Notes: a model not told the origin generated them from the sequence alone. A stretch of 64,000 nucleotides of DNA from Chloroflexota bacterium (GCA_020849725.1 JADLAZ010000276.1:7260-71259); one strand, 5' to 3'. Shown: positions 16,543-24,950, numbered from the stretch's first letter. Numbers and translations are program-made.

Positions 16543-17544
16543 TTACCCCGCTTCCAGCGCCACGATGTCCTCGTCCTCCAGCACGTGCTGGCGACCGACG
16601 CGCTGCCCGCTGAACTTGCCCGACACGCCCCACAAGATGGCGTAGCGCAGCGTGCGCTGGATGTCGCGGTGGACGGCGCCGGCCAGGTCCTCGATAGTGC
16701 TGCCGCGTGGCAGCACGAACGGTCGCTCGCGGTCGACCGGCTTGCCCGGCGGCTTTGGGTAGACCCGGATGACGTCTAGCGCGGCGAAGACGCGGTGGCG
16801 CAGGTCGTCCAACCCGGCGCCAGTGACGCCCGACACGGCCAGCAGTGGCAGCGCGTCGCCCACCACCAGCGCCAGCAACTCGTGCGCCTCGGCCACGGCC
16901 GGCGCGTCGGCGTGGGTGGCGACGATCAGCGCCCGCTTCGCGCGCGTCCCCACCGCGTCCGGCTCATCGTCGGTGGTGGCGCCGGGCGGCACCAGCCGCA
17001 GGTGCAGCGCAGCCAGCTCCGTTTGCAGCAGCGCCCAGTCGGCCAGCGGGTCGGGGGCGAGCGCGATGACGAGCAGCGCCAAGTCGGCCTGGCGGATGAT
17101 GGCCCGCAGCCAGGGCGTCGTCGCCGCGCCGGCCAGTGCCGGCAGGTCGACCAGTTGCACCTGCGCGTTGTCGACCGGCATCATCGCCGGCTGCGGCGCC
17201 TGCGTAGTAAAGGGATAGTCAGCCACTTTCGGTGCGGCGTCGGTCAGCGCCGCCAGCAACTGGGACTTGCCGGCATTCGGCAATCCAACCAGTGTCACCT
17301 GGCCAGCGCCCTCGCGCGGCACGTCATAGACGCCGGCCCGGCCCCCACCGTGGGCCTGCCGCTGCGCCTCCTGGGTCACGGCGGCCATGCGTGCCCGCAG
17401 GTGCGCCTTGAGGTGATCGGTGCCCTTGTGCTTGGGCATGATCGCCAGCATGGTCTCGAGCGCCTCGAGCTTCTCGGCCGGCGTGTGGGCCTGGCGGTAG
17501 CGCTTCTCGGCCTCGAAGTACTGCGGCGGGAGATTGGTCGGCAT
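16543..17544 (-). CDS. DRG-type GTPase with TGS domain
   Basis: 333 residues. A helical N-terminal part, then a G domain: G1 LVGLPNAGKSQ at about 85-95, G2 YPFTTQAP, G3 LVDLP. The segment where NKxD (G4) is expected reads ATHAD, so the guanine-specificity motif deviates from NKxD. The C-terminal 70 residues (RVYPKPPGKP..., FVLPRGSTIEDLAGAVH) are a TGS domain. Proteins of the DRG/Obg class bind ribosomes or RNA; the same is inferred here. Confidence 0.85.
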   Translation of the reverse strand: MPTNLPPQYFEAEKRYRQAHTPAEKLEALETMLAIMPKHKGTDHLKAHLRARMAAVTQEAQRQAHGGGRAGVYDVPREGAGQVTLVGLPNAGKSQLLAALTDAAPKVADYPFTTQAPQPAMMPVDNAQVQLVDLPALAGAATTPWLRAIIRQADLALLVIALAPDPLADWALLQTELAALHLRLVPPGATTDDEPDAVGTRAKRALIVATHADAPAVAEAHELLALVVGDALPLLAVSGVTGAGLDDLRHRVFAALDVIRVYPKPPGKPVDRERPFVLPRGSTIEDLAGAVHRDIQRTLRYAILWGVSGKFSGQRVGRQHVLEDEDIVALEAG

Positions 17545-17870
17545 CGTCCCGGCTCCTGGCGCATGCGCTCGCGCCGGAGTCTACCGCATGGCGGGACCAG
17601 GTCGCTCGGCTCATCACCGGTCGATCACGTCCCGACCCATTTGCCGGGCACGTGCCTTGGCATCATGCATCACCAGGCAGATGTTGGTCAGCACGGCCTG
17701 GGGACGGCGAGAACCTTGTGCCGATCCGCTCCCCCGATGGCGGCCTGAGCGCCGCCGGCGCGGGGATGGTCACGTACTGCTAGCGGCCGAGTGGGCGGTC
17801 GGCCGCTATACTCGCCCATGCCCCGGTTCGACATGAGCGCGTGCCCGGTGGCGCACCAGGAGAGTGAGAG
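17545..17870 (+). promoter_or_regulatory. Divergent intergenic region with palindrome abutting a -10
   Basis: 326 bases between the divergent GTPase and M20 genes. A perfect inverted repeat of 9-bp arms AGCGGCCGA/TCGGCCGCT (17782-17790 and 17799-17807, 8-nt spacer) ends at TATACT (17807-17812), a good -10 for the rightward gene; a repressor or activator site is inferred. The -35 position falls inside the left arm and is not consensus. GGAGAG precedes the M20 start. Nothing else recognisable in 17545-17780. Confidence 0.5.
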
Positions 17871-19151
17871 ATGCCAGATCCAGATGCTGCCCTCGTCGCC
17901 ACCATCCGGGGCGCCATCGAGGCGCGCCGCGACGCGACGGTCGGTCTGCTGCAGGCCCTCGTGCGCGTGCCGTCGGTCACCGGCGATGAGGGCGCGGTCC
18001 AGGACGTGGTCGAGGCGGCGCTGCGGGCGCGCGGACTGACGATCGACCGCTGGGAGGCGACGCCGGAGGAGATGGCGCCCTACCTGGGCGTCGTCGGCCA
18101 GCAGCGCGTCTGGGACGGCCGACCGAACCTGGCCGGCGTCCGCGCCGGGGCCGGCGGCGGCCGCTCGATCCTGCTCAACGCCCACGTCGATACCGTCGAC
18201 CCTGGCGACCCGGCCGCCTGGAGCCACCCGCCACTGAGCGCCACACTCGCCGGCGATCGCCTCTACGGCCGCGGCGCGTGCGACATGAAGGGCGGGCTGG
18301 TGAGCTATCTGGCGGCGCTCGACGCGCTCGACGCCGTTGGCATCCAGTTGGCCGGCGAGGTGCGGCTGGTGGCGACGGTCGGCGAGGAGGACGGCGGGCT
18401 GGGCGCGCTGTCGGCGGTGCTGCGCGGGCATCGGGCCGACGCCGCGCTGATCACCGAGCCGACACGGCTGGCGGTGGTGACGGCGCAGGGCGGCTCGGCC
18501 GTCTTCCGGCTGACGGTGCCGGGCCGGGCCGCCCACGCCGCCATGCGCGACGAGGGCGTCTCGGCGCTGGAGAAGTTCCTGCCGCTGCTGGCGGCGCTTC
18601 AGGACCTCGAGCGCGAACGCAACGCGACGCTCGATCACCCGCTCTACGCCGGCATGACCAACAAGGTGCCGGTCAACATCGGCGTCGTGAGGACCGGCAA
18701 CTGGGCCTCGACGGTGCCCGAGTCGCTGGTGGCCGAGGGGAGGGTCGGGCTGGCGCCGGGCGAGGACATCGACGCCTTCCGGGCGCTGGTCACCGAGCGG
18801 ATCATGGCGACGGCGGCGCGCGACCCCTGGCTGCGCGACCATCCGCCGGCGCTGGTGTGGTTCGGCGGCCAGTTCGCACCGGCCGAGACGCCGGCCGACG
18901 CGCCACTGGTGACGGCGCTGCGCCAGGCGCACGCCCGCGTCACCGGCCAGCCGCCGCCGATCGAGGCCGTGACCTACGGCGCCGACATGCGGCTGTTCAT
19001 CGAGTATGGCGGCATGCCGTGCGTCATGTACGGCGCCGGTGACATCCGCGTGGCCCACGCCCCCGACGAGTGGCTGGCGATCGACGATCTGCTGACGGCG
19101 GCGACGACACTGGCGGTGTTCCTGGTGGAGTGGTGCGGCCGCGCCGGCTGA
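17871..19151 (+). CDS. M20 family metallopeptidase (ArgE/DapE-like deacylase)
   Basis: 426 residues. Metal-site motifs are present: NAHVDTVD (His105, Asp107), GRGACDMKGG (Asp138) and VGEEDGG (Glu172/Glu173), the arrangement of the di-zinc M20 enzymes acetylornithine deacetylase, succinyl-diaminopimelate desuccinylase and carboxypeptidase G2. The dimerisation domain (about 195-310) starts after AAHAAM. A C-terminal His (VAHAPDEWL) completes the metal site. Which N-acyl amino acid it cleaves cannot be said; it stands apart from arginine and lysine genes. GAGAG ribosome site. Confidence 0.9.
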   Translation: MPDPDAALVATIRGAIEARRDATVGLLQALVRVPSVTGDEGAVQDVVEAALRARGLTIDRWEATPEEMAPYLGVVGQQRVWDGRPNLAGVRAGAGGGRSILLNAHVDTVDPGDPAAWSHPPLSATLAGDRLYGRGACDMKGGLVSYLAALDALDAVGIQLAGEVRLVATVGEEDGGLGALSAVLRGHRADAALITEPTRLAVVTAQGGSAVFRLTVPGRAAHAAMRDEGVSALEKFLPLLAALQDLERERNATLDHPLYAGMTNKVPVNIGVVRTGNWASTVPESLVAEGRVGLAPGEDIDAFRALVTERIMATAARDPWLRDHPPALVWFGGQFAPAETPADAPLVTALRQAHARVTGQPPPIEAVTYGADMRLFIEYGGMPCVMYGAGDIRVAHAPDEWLAIDDLLTAATTLAVFLVEWCGRAG

Positions 19152-19169
19152 GTCGCGACGCGCCCGCGC

Positions 19170-19186
19170 TTAGCAGTCTTTGCTAA
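19170..19186 (+). promoter_or_regulatory. Operator-like inverted repeat upstream of parDE
   Basis: TTAGCA (19170-19175), 5-nt spacer, TGCTAA (19181-19186): a perfect 6-bp inverted repeat 35 bp before the antitoxin ATG. ParD-type antitoxins repress their own operons at such sites. AT-richer than its surroundings; TATCCT (19195-19200) may be the -10. Confidence 0.55.
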
Positions 19187-19220
19187 TTCTATGGTATCCT
19201 TCGGGCAGGAGAAGTACGCC

Positions 19221-19511
19221 ATGCCAACCCGCAACATCAGCCTGACCGACCACTTCGAGCGGCTCATTGAGGACTCCGTGGCCTCGGGCGAGTACCAGAA
19301 TGCCAGCGAGGTCGTCCGCGCCGCGCTGCGGCTGCTGGAGCGCCAACAGCAGGCCGACGAGGCCAAGCTCAAGGCGCTGCGCGAGGCCGTGCAGATCGGC
19401 ATCGACCAATCCGATCGTGGCGAAGGTATCCTCATAGAACGCCACGATCTGCATGACTTCATCCACCGCCTCGGTGAGGAAGCCAGTCAGCAGGTCAAGG
19501 CCAGGACGTAG
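19221..19511 (+). CDS. parD: ParD family type II antitoxin
   Basis: 96 residues: MPTRNISLTDHFERLIEDSV is the RHH strand and first helix, GEYQNASEVVRAALRLLER the second helix, as in ParD/CC2985 antitoxins; the rest is a charged toxin-binding tail, somewhat longer than usual. AGGAG is 9 nt upstream of the ATG at 19221; an in-frame ATG at 19191 lacks a ribosome site. It neutralises the ParE toxin encoded 3 nt downstream and should repress the operon through the inverted repeat at 19170-19186. Confidence 0.9.
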   Translation: MPTRNISLTDHFERLIEDSVASGEYQNASEVVRAALRLLERQQQADEAKLKALREAVQIGIDQSDRGEGILIERHDLHDFIHRLGEEASQQVKART

Positions 19512-19514
19512 CTG

Positions 19515-19901
19515 GTGCACCGTGTCGCGATCATGCCGGAAGCGCTCCAGGACATCAACTCCATTCTCGCTTGGAGTGAGAAGGAGTTCGGCCTGGAGGC
19601 CCGGTTACGCTACGGTCACCTGATCGCCACGGCCATCGATGATGTGGCCGAGGATCCCGAGCGCCTCGGGAGCCGGCCGCGCCCGGATCTGCGTACCGGT
19701 GTCCGAACCTATCACCTGATCTCCAGCCGTGAGCGCGGTCGCGAAATGAGTGGCATCATTCGCCAGCCCAGGCACGTTCTGGTCTATCGTCTCCGTGGTG
19801 CGACGACCCTGGAGATCCTTCGCGTGCTGCATGACGCGATGGACCTGGATCGCCATCTGCCAGACGACCTGCCGCCAGGCGATGACGTGGAATCGGAATG
19901 A
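19515..19901 (+). CDS. parE: ParE/RelE family toxin
   Basis: 128 residues from a GTG at 19515, just after the parD stop. [23 protein letters not shown] is the family's N-terminal block and [29 protein letters not shown] its C-terminal end, where RVLH is the usual ParE ending motif. ParE proteins inhibit gyrase. It has a longer insert ([18 protein letters not shown]) and tail than most family members. Its stop overlaps the next start by 4 nt (ATGA). Confidence 0.85.
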   Translation: MHRVAIMPEALQDINSILAWSEKEFGLEARLRYGHLIATAIDDVAEDPERLGSRPRPDLRTGVRTYHLISSRERGREMSGIIRQPRHVLVYRLRGATTLEILRVLHDAMDLDRHLPDDLPPGDDVESE

Positions 19902-20239
19902 CACCTCATCTCGCCGTCGACCGGCAGCAGATCGCGGACTTCTGCCGCCAGCATCACATCAATCGGCTGGCACTGTTCGGCTCAGTGCTACGCGCCGATT
20001 TCGGCCCCGACAGCGACGTCGATGTACTGGTCGAGTTCGAGCCGGGACATGTGCCGGGTCTGTTCGGCATGGCCTGCCTGGAGCGTGAGTTGTCGCCACT
20101 GTTCGGCGGTCGGCGGGTGGACCTGCGCACGGCGGGCGACCTGAGCCGCTACTTCCGCGATGAAGTGCTCCGTGAGGCGGCGCCGCTTTATACTGCCGGC
20201 TGTGATGATCATGTCGTGGTCGGTTCGCACCCGTCGTAG
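19898..20239 (+). CDS. Minimal nucleotidyltransferase (MNT domain)
   Basis: 113 residues. [21 protein letters not shown] is the GS-x10-DxD signature of pol-beta-type minimal nucleotidyltransferases; catalytic Asp pair DVD near residue 41 and a third acidic residue is offered by RRVDLRT. MNT proteins usually pair with a HEPN toxin and AMPylate it, but no HEPN gene follows; instead it overlaps parE by ATGA. It may act on ParE or be an orphan. About 60 nt separate it from the aminotransferase gene. Confidence 0.85.
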   Translation: MTPHLAVDRQQIADFCRQHHINRLALFGSVLRADFGPDSDVDVLVEFEPGHVPGLFGMACLERELSPLFGGRRVDLRTAGDLSRYFRDEVLREAAPLYTAGCDDHVVVGSHPS

Positions 20240-20298
20240 CTGCTAGAATGGGGCGCGACCCGTGGCGCGTTGCGCGCGGTGACGAGGAGGAGCGCCCC

Positions 20299-21492
20299 AT
20301 GACCAGCGGCCGCCCGTTCCTGCAGATCCCCGGCCCGACGAATGTTCCCGACCGCATTCTGCGGGCGATGGACCGGCCAGTCATCGATCACCGCGGGCCG
20401 GAGTTCGCCGCGCTGACGCGGAGCATCCTGCCGCCGCTGCGCCAGATCTTCGGTACGGACGAGGGCGCGGTCGTGCTGTATCCGGCGTCGGGCACCGGCG
20501 CCTGGGAGGCGGCGCTGGTCAACGTGCTCGCGCCCGGCGAGCGCGTGCTGGCCTTCAACCACGGCCACTTCAGCGCCGGCTTCGCCCAGACGGCGCGCAA
20601 CCTCGGCTTCGAGGTAGACGAGATCCCGCTGCGCTGGGGCGACCCGGCCGCGCCGGAGGAGTTGGAGGCGCGGCTGCGGGCCGACCGCGGCGACCGGCCC
20701 TACGCCGCCGTCCAGATCGTCCACAACGAGACCTCGACCGGCGTCACGTCGGACATCGGCGCGCTGCGGGCGGCCATCGACCGCGCCGGCCACGACGCGC
20801 TGCTGCTGGTCGATACCGTTAGCTCGCTCGCCAGCGTGCCGTTCCATCTCGACGACTGGCGCGTCGACGTGGCGTTGTGCGGCAGCCAGAAGGGGCTGAT
20901 GCTGCCGCCGGGCATCGGCCTGGTCTGCGCCGGGCCACGGGCGCTGGCGCGCGCCGAGCAGGGTGGCTCGCCACGCAACTTCTTCGACTGGCGGCCGATC
21001 ATTCGCGACAACGCCGCCGGCTTCTTCCCCTACACGCCGGCGACGCTGCTGCTGTTCGGGCTGCGCGAGGCGCTGACGATGCTGGTCGAGGAGGAGGGGC
21101 TGCCGGCCGTCTATACTCGCCACGCACACCTGGCCGCCGGGGTGCGCGCCGCCGTCGCCGCCTGGGGGCTGGCCAACCTGTGCGAGTCGCCGGCGCACGT
21201 GTCGAACACGCTGACCGCCGTCGTCATGCCGGACGGCGTCGACAGCGACGCCGTCATCCGGCTGGCGCGCGAGCGCTTCGGGCTGGCGCTCGGCGTCGGG
21301 CTGGGCCGGCTCAAGGGGCGCGTGCTGCGCCTCGGCCACCTCGGCGCGCTCAACGAGCTGGAGGTGCTGGCGATGCTCGGCGGCGTCGAACTGGCGCTGA
21401 GCGAGTGTGGCGTCGCGCTCGACCTGGGCGCCGGTGTCGCGGCGGCGCAGCGGCGCTTCGTCCGCCAGCCGGCCGCTGTCGCCGCGCGATGA
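20299..21492 (+). CDS. Class V aminotransferase, alanine/serine-glyoxylate type
   Basis: 397 residues. FLQIPGPTNVPDRILRAM is the typical start of AGXT/SgaA enzymes; the PLP lysine is Lys198 in CGSQKGLMLPPG; DTVSSLASV precedes it. It transfers an amino group from alanine or serine to glyoxylate, giving glycine. GAGGAGG lies upstream of the ATG at 20299; an earlier in-frame ATG (20248) has no ribosome site. Its stop overlaps the glcF start (ATGA), so it is made with the glycolate oxidase subunits that supply glyoxylate. Confidence 0.93.
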   Translation: MTSGRPFLQIPGPTNVPDRILRAMDRPVIDHRGPEFAALTRSILPPLRQIFGTDEGAVVLYPASGTGAWEAALVNVLAPGERVLAFNHGHFSAGFAQTARNLGFEVDEIPLRWGDPAAPEELEARLRADRGDRPYAAVQIVHNETSTGVTSDIGALRAAIDRAGHDALLLVDTVSSLASVPFHLDDWRVDVALCGSQKGLMLPPGIGLVCAGPRALARAEQGGSPRNFFDWRPIIRDNAAGFFPYTPATLLLFGLREALTMLVEEEGLPAVYTRHAHLAAGVRAAVAAWGLANLCESPAHVSNTLTAVVMPDGVDSDAVIRLARERFGLALGVGLGRLKGRVLRLGHLGALNELEVLAMLGGVELALSECGVALDLGAGVAAAQRRFVRQPAAVAAR

Positions 21493-22802
21493 CGACGGCC
21501 GGCGCGCCCGACCTCGCACCCGACGCCCAGGCGCTGCTGCTCGGCGAGCACACCAACATGCTGGCCTGCATCCGCTGCGGTCAGTGCCTCACCTCCTGTC
21601 CGACCTACATTCTGACCGGCAACGAGGCGGAAGGCCCACGCGGGCGCATCGCGCTGGCGCGGGCGCTGACTGAGGGTCACCTGCCGCTGACACCCGATCT
21701 GATCGCCCACGAGCACAACTGCCTCGTCTGCGATGCTTGCACCGCCGTCTGCCCGGCCGGCGTCCACATGGACCCGCTGCAGGTGGCGCTGCGGGCGGCG
21801 ATCGCGCCGCGGGCCGGCCGGCGCTGGTGGCAGCGGGCGGCCCTCCAGGCCGGCTTCGCCACGTTCGGCGCGATGTGGCGCTTCCGGCTGCTGATCTGGC
21901 TGCTGTGGCTCTACCAGCGCAGCGGCGTGCAGTGGTTGGCCCGCCAGAGCGGCCTGCTGCGCCTGCTGCGCCTGGCTGATACCGAGGCGATGCTGCCGCC
22001 GCTGCCGGCGCCCTGGACCGCGCTCGTGCCGCGTGGCGAGACCTACCCAGCCGCGCCTGGCGCCACGGCCGCGCCGCGCCGGGCGGCGCTGTTCGCCGGC
22101 TGCGTCATGTCGACGGCGCTGGCGGCGATCGACCGGGCGACGGTGCGCGTCTGCCAGCGGGCCGGCTGGGAAGTGGTCGCGCCGGCCGGGCAGGGCTGTT
22201 GCGGCGCGCTGCACGCCCACGGCGGCGACCGCGACGGCCTGCTGCGGCTGGCCCGCCAGACGATCGCCGCCTTCGAGGCCAGCGGCGATGCGCCGGTTGT
22301 CGTCAACTCGGCCGGTTGCGGCGCGATGCTGAAGGACTACGCCCACCACCTGCGCGACGACCCAGCCTGGACCGACCGCGCCCGCGCCTTCTCTGCCCGC
22401 GTCCGCGACCTCACAGAGCTGATCGCGCCAGCCGACCTGACCTTCACCCGGCCGGTCGCGGCGGCCGTCACCTACCAGGAGCCGTGCCACCTCGTTCATG
22501 CCCAGCGCATCAGCCGGCAGCCGCGGGCGCTGCTGCGGGCGATCCCTGGCCTGGAGCTGCGCGAGATGGCTGAGTCGTCGCTCTGCTGCGGCAGCGCCGG
22601 CATCTACAACATCACCAACCCCGACCAGGCCGGTCGCCTGCTGACACGCAAGCTCGGCCACGCCGAGCGCACCGGCGCGGCCGTCATCGCCACCGCCAAC
22701 CCCGGCTGCTACCTGCAGATCCAGGCCGGACTGACGAAACGTGGCAGCGCCGTTCGCGTCCGGCACATCGTCGAGTTGCTCGACGAGGCGACGGCGCCAT
22801 GA
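21489..22802 (+). CDS. glcF: Glycolate oxidase iron-sulfur subunit GlcF-like
   Basis: 437 residues. Two [4Fe-4S] motifs near the N-terminus: CIRCGQCLTSCP and CLVCDACTAVCP. Two CCG domains follow (GCCGALHAHGG and LCCGSAGIYN, each with preceding Cys), as in GlcF and heterodisulfide-reductase-like proteins. It passes electrons from the FAD subunit to the membrane quinone pool. A Trp/Leu-rich helix near residues 135-155 may dock to the membrane. It overlaps both neighbours by 4 nt (ATGA at each end). Confidence 0.92.
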   Translation: MTTAGAPDLAPDAQALLLGEHTNMLACIRCGQCLTSCPTYILTGNEAEGPRGRIALARALTEGHLPLTPDLIAHEHNCLVCDACTAVCPAGVHMDPLQVALRAAIAPRAGRRWWQRAALQAGFATFGAMWRFRLLIWLLWLYQRSGVQWLARQSGLLRLLRLADTEAMLPPLPAPWTALVPRGETYPAAPGATAAPRRAALFAGCVMSTALAAIDRATVRVCQRAGWEVVAPAGQGCCGALHAHGGDRDGLLRLARQTIAAFEASGDAPVVVNSAGCGAMLKDYAHHLRDDPAWTDRARAFSARVRDLTELIAPADLTFTRPVAAAVTYQEPCHLVHAQRISRQPRALLRAIPGLELREMAESSLCCGSAGIYNITNPDQAGRLLTRKLGHAERTGAAVIATANPGCYLQIQAGLTKRGSAVRVRHIVELLDEATAP

Positions 22803-24235
22803 GTGCGACGCTGGCGCGCGACCTGCGGGCGTTGTTGACCGACAGCCAGGTGATCGACGCGCCGGCCGAGTTGCAGACGTACGCCTACGACGCCTCCTTC
22901 CTGACGCAGCTGGAGCCGCGCCGACCGGACGTGGCCGTCGTCGCCGGCTCCGAGGCCGACGTCGTGCGGCTGTTGCAGTACGCCGACGCCCACGTCGTGC
23001 CGGTGACGCCGCGCGGTGCGGCCAGCGGTCAGATCGCCGGCTCGGTTGCGTGGCACGGCGGCATCGTGCTGTCGCTCAACGCGCTCAACCGCATCCAGGA
23101 GATCGACGTCGCCAACCTGCAGGTCATCTGCGAGCCGGGCGTCGTCCACGCCCAGTTGAACGCGGCGCTGCAACCGAACAAGCTAGTCTTTCCCCCCGAC
23201 CCCGGCTCGACGCGCATGGCGACGGTCGGCGGCCTGGCGGCGACCAACGCCCACGGCATGCGCGCGGTCAAGTACGGCCCGACGAGCGCCTGGGTGCTGG
23301 GGCTGCGCGTCGTGCTGCCGGACGGCACGCTGATCGAGACCGGCTCGGTCGGCTCGCGCGCCAAGCAGTCGTCGGCCGGGCTGGAGCTGACCAAGCTGCT
23401 GGTCGGGTCGGAGGGCACGCTCGGCGTCATCACCGGGCTGCGGTTGAAGGTGATGCCGATCCCGCCGGCGCGGGCGCTGGTGACGGCGCTGTTCGACCGG
23501 CTGGAGAATGCCGGGCTGGCGGTGCAGGCCTGCTTCGGCGCCGGTGTCAGCCCATCGGCCATCGAGATCCTCGACGCCCGCTGCCTGCAGGCGGTCAACC
23601 TCTACCGGCCGGCGCTGGCGCTGCCTCAGGCAGAAGCGATGCTGCTGTTCGAGGTCGACGGCAACCCGCCCGGCGTGCGCTGGGACGCCGAGCGCGTGGC
23701 CGAGGCGGTGCGGCCGCTAGCGAGCGCGGTCGACTGGTCGGACGACCCGGCGCGCATCGCCGCGCTGTGGGAAGGGCGCTCGGTCGTCGGCGCGGCCATC
23801 GGCATGCTGCGGCCGGGGGCGAACCGGGCCTACTGCGGCGAGGACCTGTGCGTGCCGGTGGCGCGGATGCCGGAGACGCTGCGGGCGATCCAGGAGATCA
23901 GCGCCGAGTATGACATTCCCATCGCCACCTACGGCCACATCGGCGGCGGCGGCCTGCACCCCGGCCACCTGATCGATGCGCGCAATCCCGACGAGGTCCG
24001 GCGGGTGCTGCTCGTCGCCGACGCGATCCATGACCTGGCGCTGCGCATGGGCGGCACCGTCACCGGCGAGCACGGCGTCGGCGTCGTGCGCGCGGAGTTC
24101 ATGGCCCGCGAGCACGGCCCGGCGCTCGATACGATGCGACGGATCAAGCAGGCGCTCGACCCGAAGGGGATCATGAATCCCGGCAAGATCTTCCCTGGCA
24201 TTGGCACGGACAGTGGCGAGCACGGCGCGGGATAG
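22799..24235 (+). CDS. glcD: FAD-linked glycolate/lactate oxidase subunit GlcD-like
   Basis: 478 residues. PCMH-type FAD domain: VVPVTPRGAASGQIAGSV, the pyrophosphate loop PPDPGSTRMATVGG, and VVLPDGTLIETG. The C-terminal cap contains YGHIGGGGLHPGHL with metal/flavin-associated histidines and GTVTGEHGVGVVR, both diagnostic of GlcD/D-lactate dehydrogenases. It oxidises glycolate or D-lactate. No glcE is present, so this is the two-subunit DF form. Translationally coupled to glcF (ATGA). Confidence 0.92.
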   Translation: MSATLARDLRALLTDSQVIDAPAELQTYAYDASFLTQLEPRRPDVAVVAGSEADVVRLLQYADAHVVPVTPRGAASGQIAGSVAWHGGIVLSLNALNRIQEIDVANLQVICEPGVVHAQLNAALQPNKLVFPPDPGSTRMATVGGLAATNAHGMRAVKYGPTSAWVLGLRVVLPDGTLIETGSVGSRAKQSSAGLELTKLLVGSEGTLGVITGLRLKVMPIPPARALVTALFDRLENAGLAVQACFGAGVSPSAIEILDARCLQAVNLYRPALALPQAEAMLLFEVDGNPPGVRWDAERVAEAVRPLASAVDWSDDPARIAALWEGRSVVGAAIGMLRPGANRAYCGEDLCVPVARMPETLRAIQEISAEYDIPIATYGHIGGGGLHPGHLIDARNPDEVRRVLLVADAIHDLALRMGGTVTGEHGVGVVRAEFMAREHGPALDTMRRIKQALDPKGIMNPGKIFPGIGTDSGEHGAG

Positions 24236-24250
24236 CCGCCGTCCGGGTCC

Positions 24251-24288
24251 GGTCGCCGTTGCCCACCGGCGACCGCCTGTGGTACAGT
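24251..24288 (+). promoter_or_regulatory. Hairpin after glcD and promoter-like hexamers for the riboswitch transcript
   Basis: A perfect 8-bp stem (24251-24258 and 24267-24274, 8-nt loop) 15 nt after the glcD stop may end that transcript, but has no U-tract. TTGCCC (24259-24264) and TACAGT (24283-24288) with an 18-bp spacer are a plausible promoter whose start would lie just before the riboswitch. Both readings are inferred. Confidence 0.45.
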
Positions 24289-24309
24289 CACGGCTGTGAG
24301 ACCTGAAGC

Positions 24310-24460
24310 GCCGCCTCGATCGACAATCGATCGACAGCCGAATCTCCTGCACAGGGGAACGGGGGACACGAACCTTGGGGTGAATGCGCGAGTGGCTCGC
24401 GCTAGGGCAGCTCTTTCGGCCCGAACCCGTCAGCTAACCTCGTAGGCATTCGAGAGGGCT
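24310..24460 (+). promoter_or_regulatory. Cyclic di-AMP riboswitch (ydaO-yuaA class)
   Basis: The leader contains the class's conserved blocks in order: CCGAATCTCCTGC then GGGGAAC (24338-24360), CCTTGGGGTGAATG (24373-24386), a variable stem GCGCGAGTGGCTCGCGC (24386-24402), and CCGAACCCGTCAGCTAACCT followed by CGTAGGC (24421-24447), which is close to invariant in ydaO RNAs. c-di-AMP binding usually turns such genes off; targets are commonly osmolyte or cell-wall genes. Downstream lie a 99-aa gene and a trehalose-phosphate-synthase-like gene. Ends are approximate. Confidence 0.88.
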
Positions 24461-24466
24461 CACATC

Positions 24467-24495
24467 CACCCCGGCCAGCGGCTGCGACCGGGGTG
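24467..24495 (+). terminator. Hairpin after the riboswitch, candidate expression platform
   Basis: Perfect 8-bp stem CACCCCGG/CCGGGGTG (24467-24474 and 24488-24495) with a 13-nt loop, just 3' of the aptamer core. It could be the terminator stem that competes with the aptamer. No U-tract follows, so a translational or Rho-type mechanism is also possible. The rest of 24496-24650 holds nothing recognised except the AGGAGG of the next gene. Confidence 0.45.
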
Positions 24496-24650
24496 ACAGA
24501 GGCGACATCAGGTCCAGGGCGGCGCGGCACGGTCGCGGCGCTGGCGTGGCGTTGCCGTGTCCTCCGTGCCGACAGGACTGGCCGCCGGCCGCCCTGGTCG
24601 ATACGTGCCGTCTCACCATGCAGGCCGGCGACATACGCCAGGAGGGCACG

Positions 24651-24950
24651 ATGATTTCCAGGCAACGACCGCTGCAATTGGGGCTGTCCGACGAGGAGCT
24701 GCGGCGCATGGCCGACGCCGCCTGTGGGCCAGGCCGGCATGGCTATCTGGATGGTGACGAGTACGTCGACAGCGCCGTGATCGCGGCCCGACGGCAAGCC
24801 TGGGAGGCGGCCGCGGCGCTGGTGGCGGCCAATAATCGTCGGCTCATAGATCAACTCAGCCACCTGGGGCTGCTGGGGCTGCTGACGGGCGAGCCGCTGC
24901 CGGACGAGAGTGCCGCGCGCCGCCACGATGGACCGAACCGGGTCCATTGA
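24651..24950 (+). CDS. 99-residue protein of unknown function, riboswitch-linked
   Basis: ATG at 24651 preceded by AGGAGGG (24640-24646). Helical, soluble, with the stretch LSDEELRRMADAACGPGRHGYLDGDEYVDSAVI and a Leu-rich helix (LIDQLSHLGLLGLL) toward the C-terminus. I do not recognise a family. It is the first gene after the c-di-AMP riboswitch and lies 126 nt before the trehalose-phosphate-synthase-like gene, so the two are probably on one transcript. Confidence 0.6.
   Translation: MISRQRPLQLGLSDEELRRMADAACGPGRHGYLDGDEYVDSAVIAARRQAWEAAAALVAANNRRLIDQLSHLGLLGLLTGEPLPDESAARRHDGPNRVH

Noticed and set aside
19898..20239. A HEPN-MNT toxin-antitoxin pair
   Set aside because: The MNT half is present but no HEPN gene with an R-x4-6-H motif lies on either side; I therefore call only the MNT gene.
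21111..22766. A 551-codon minus-strand frame opposite glcF
   Set aside because: Composition is that of an antisense frame; the two ferredoxin motifs and the CCG domains are on the plus strand.
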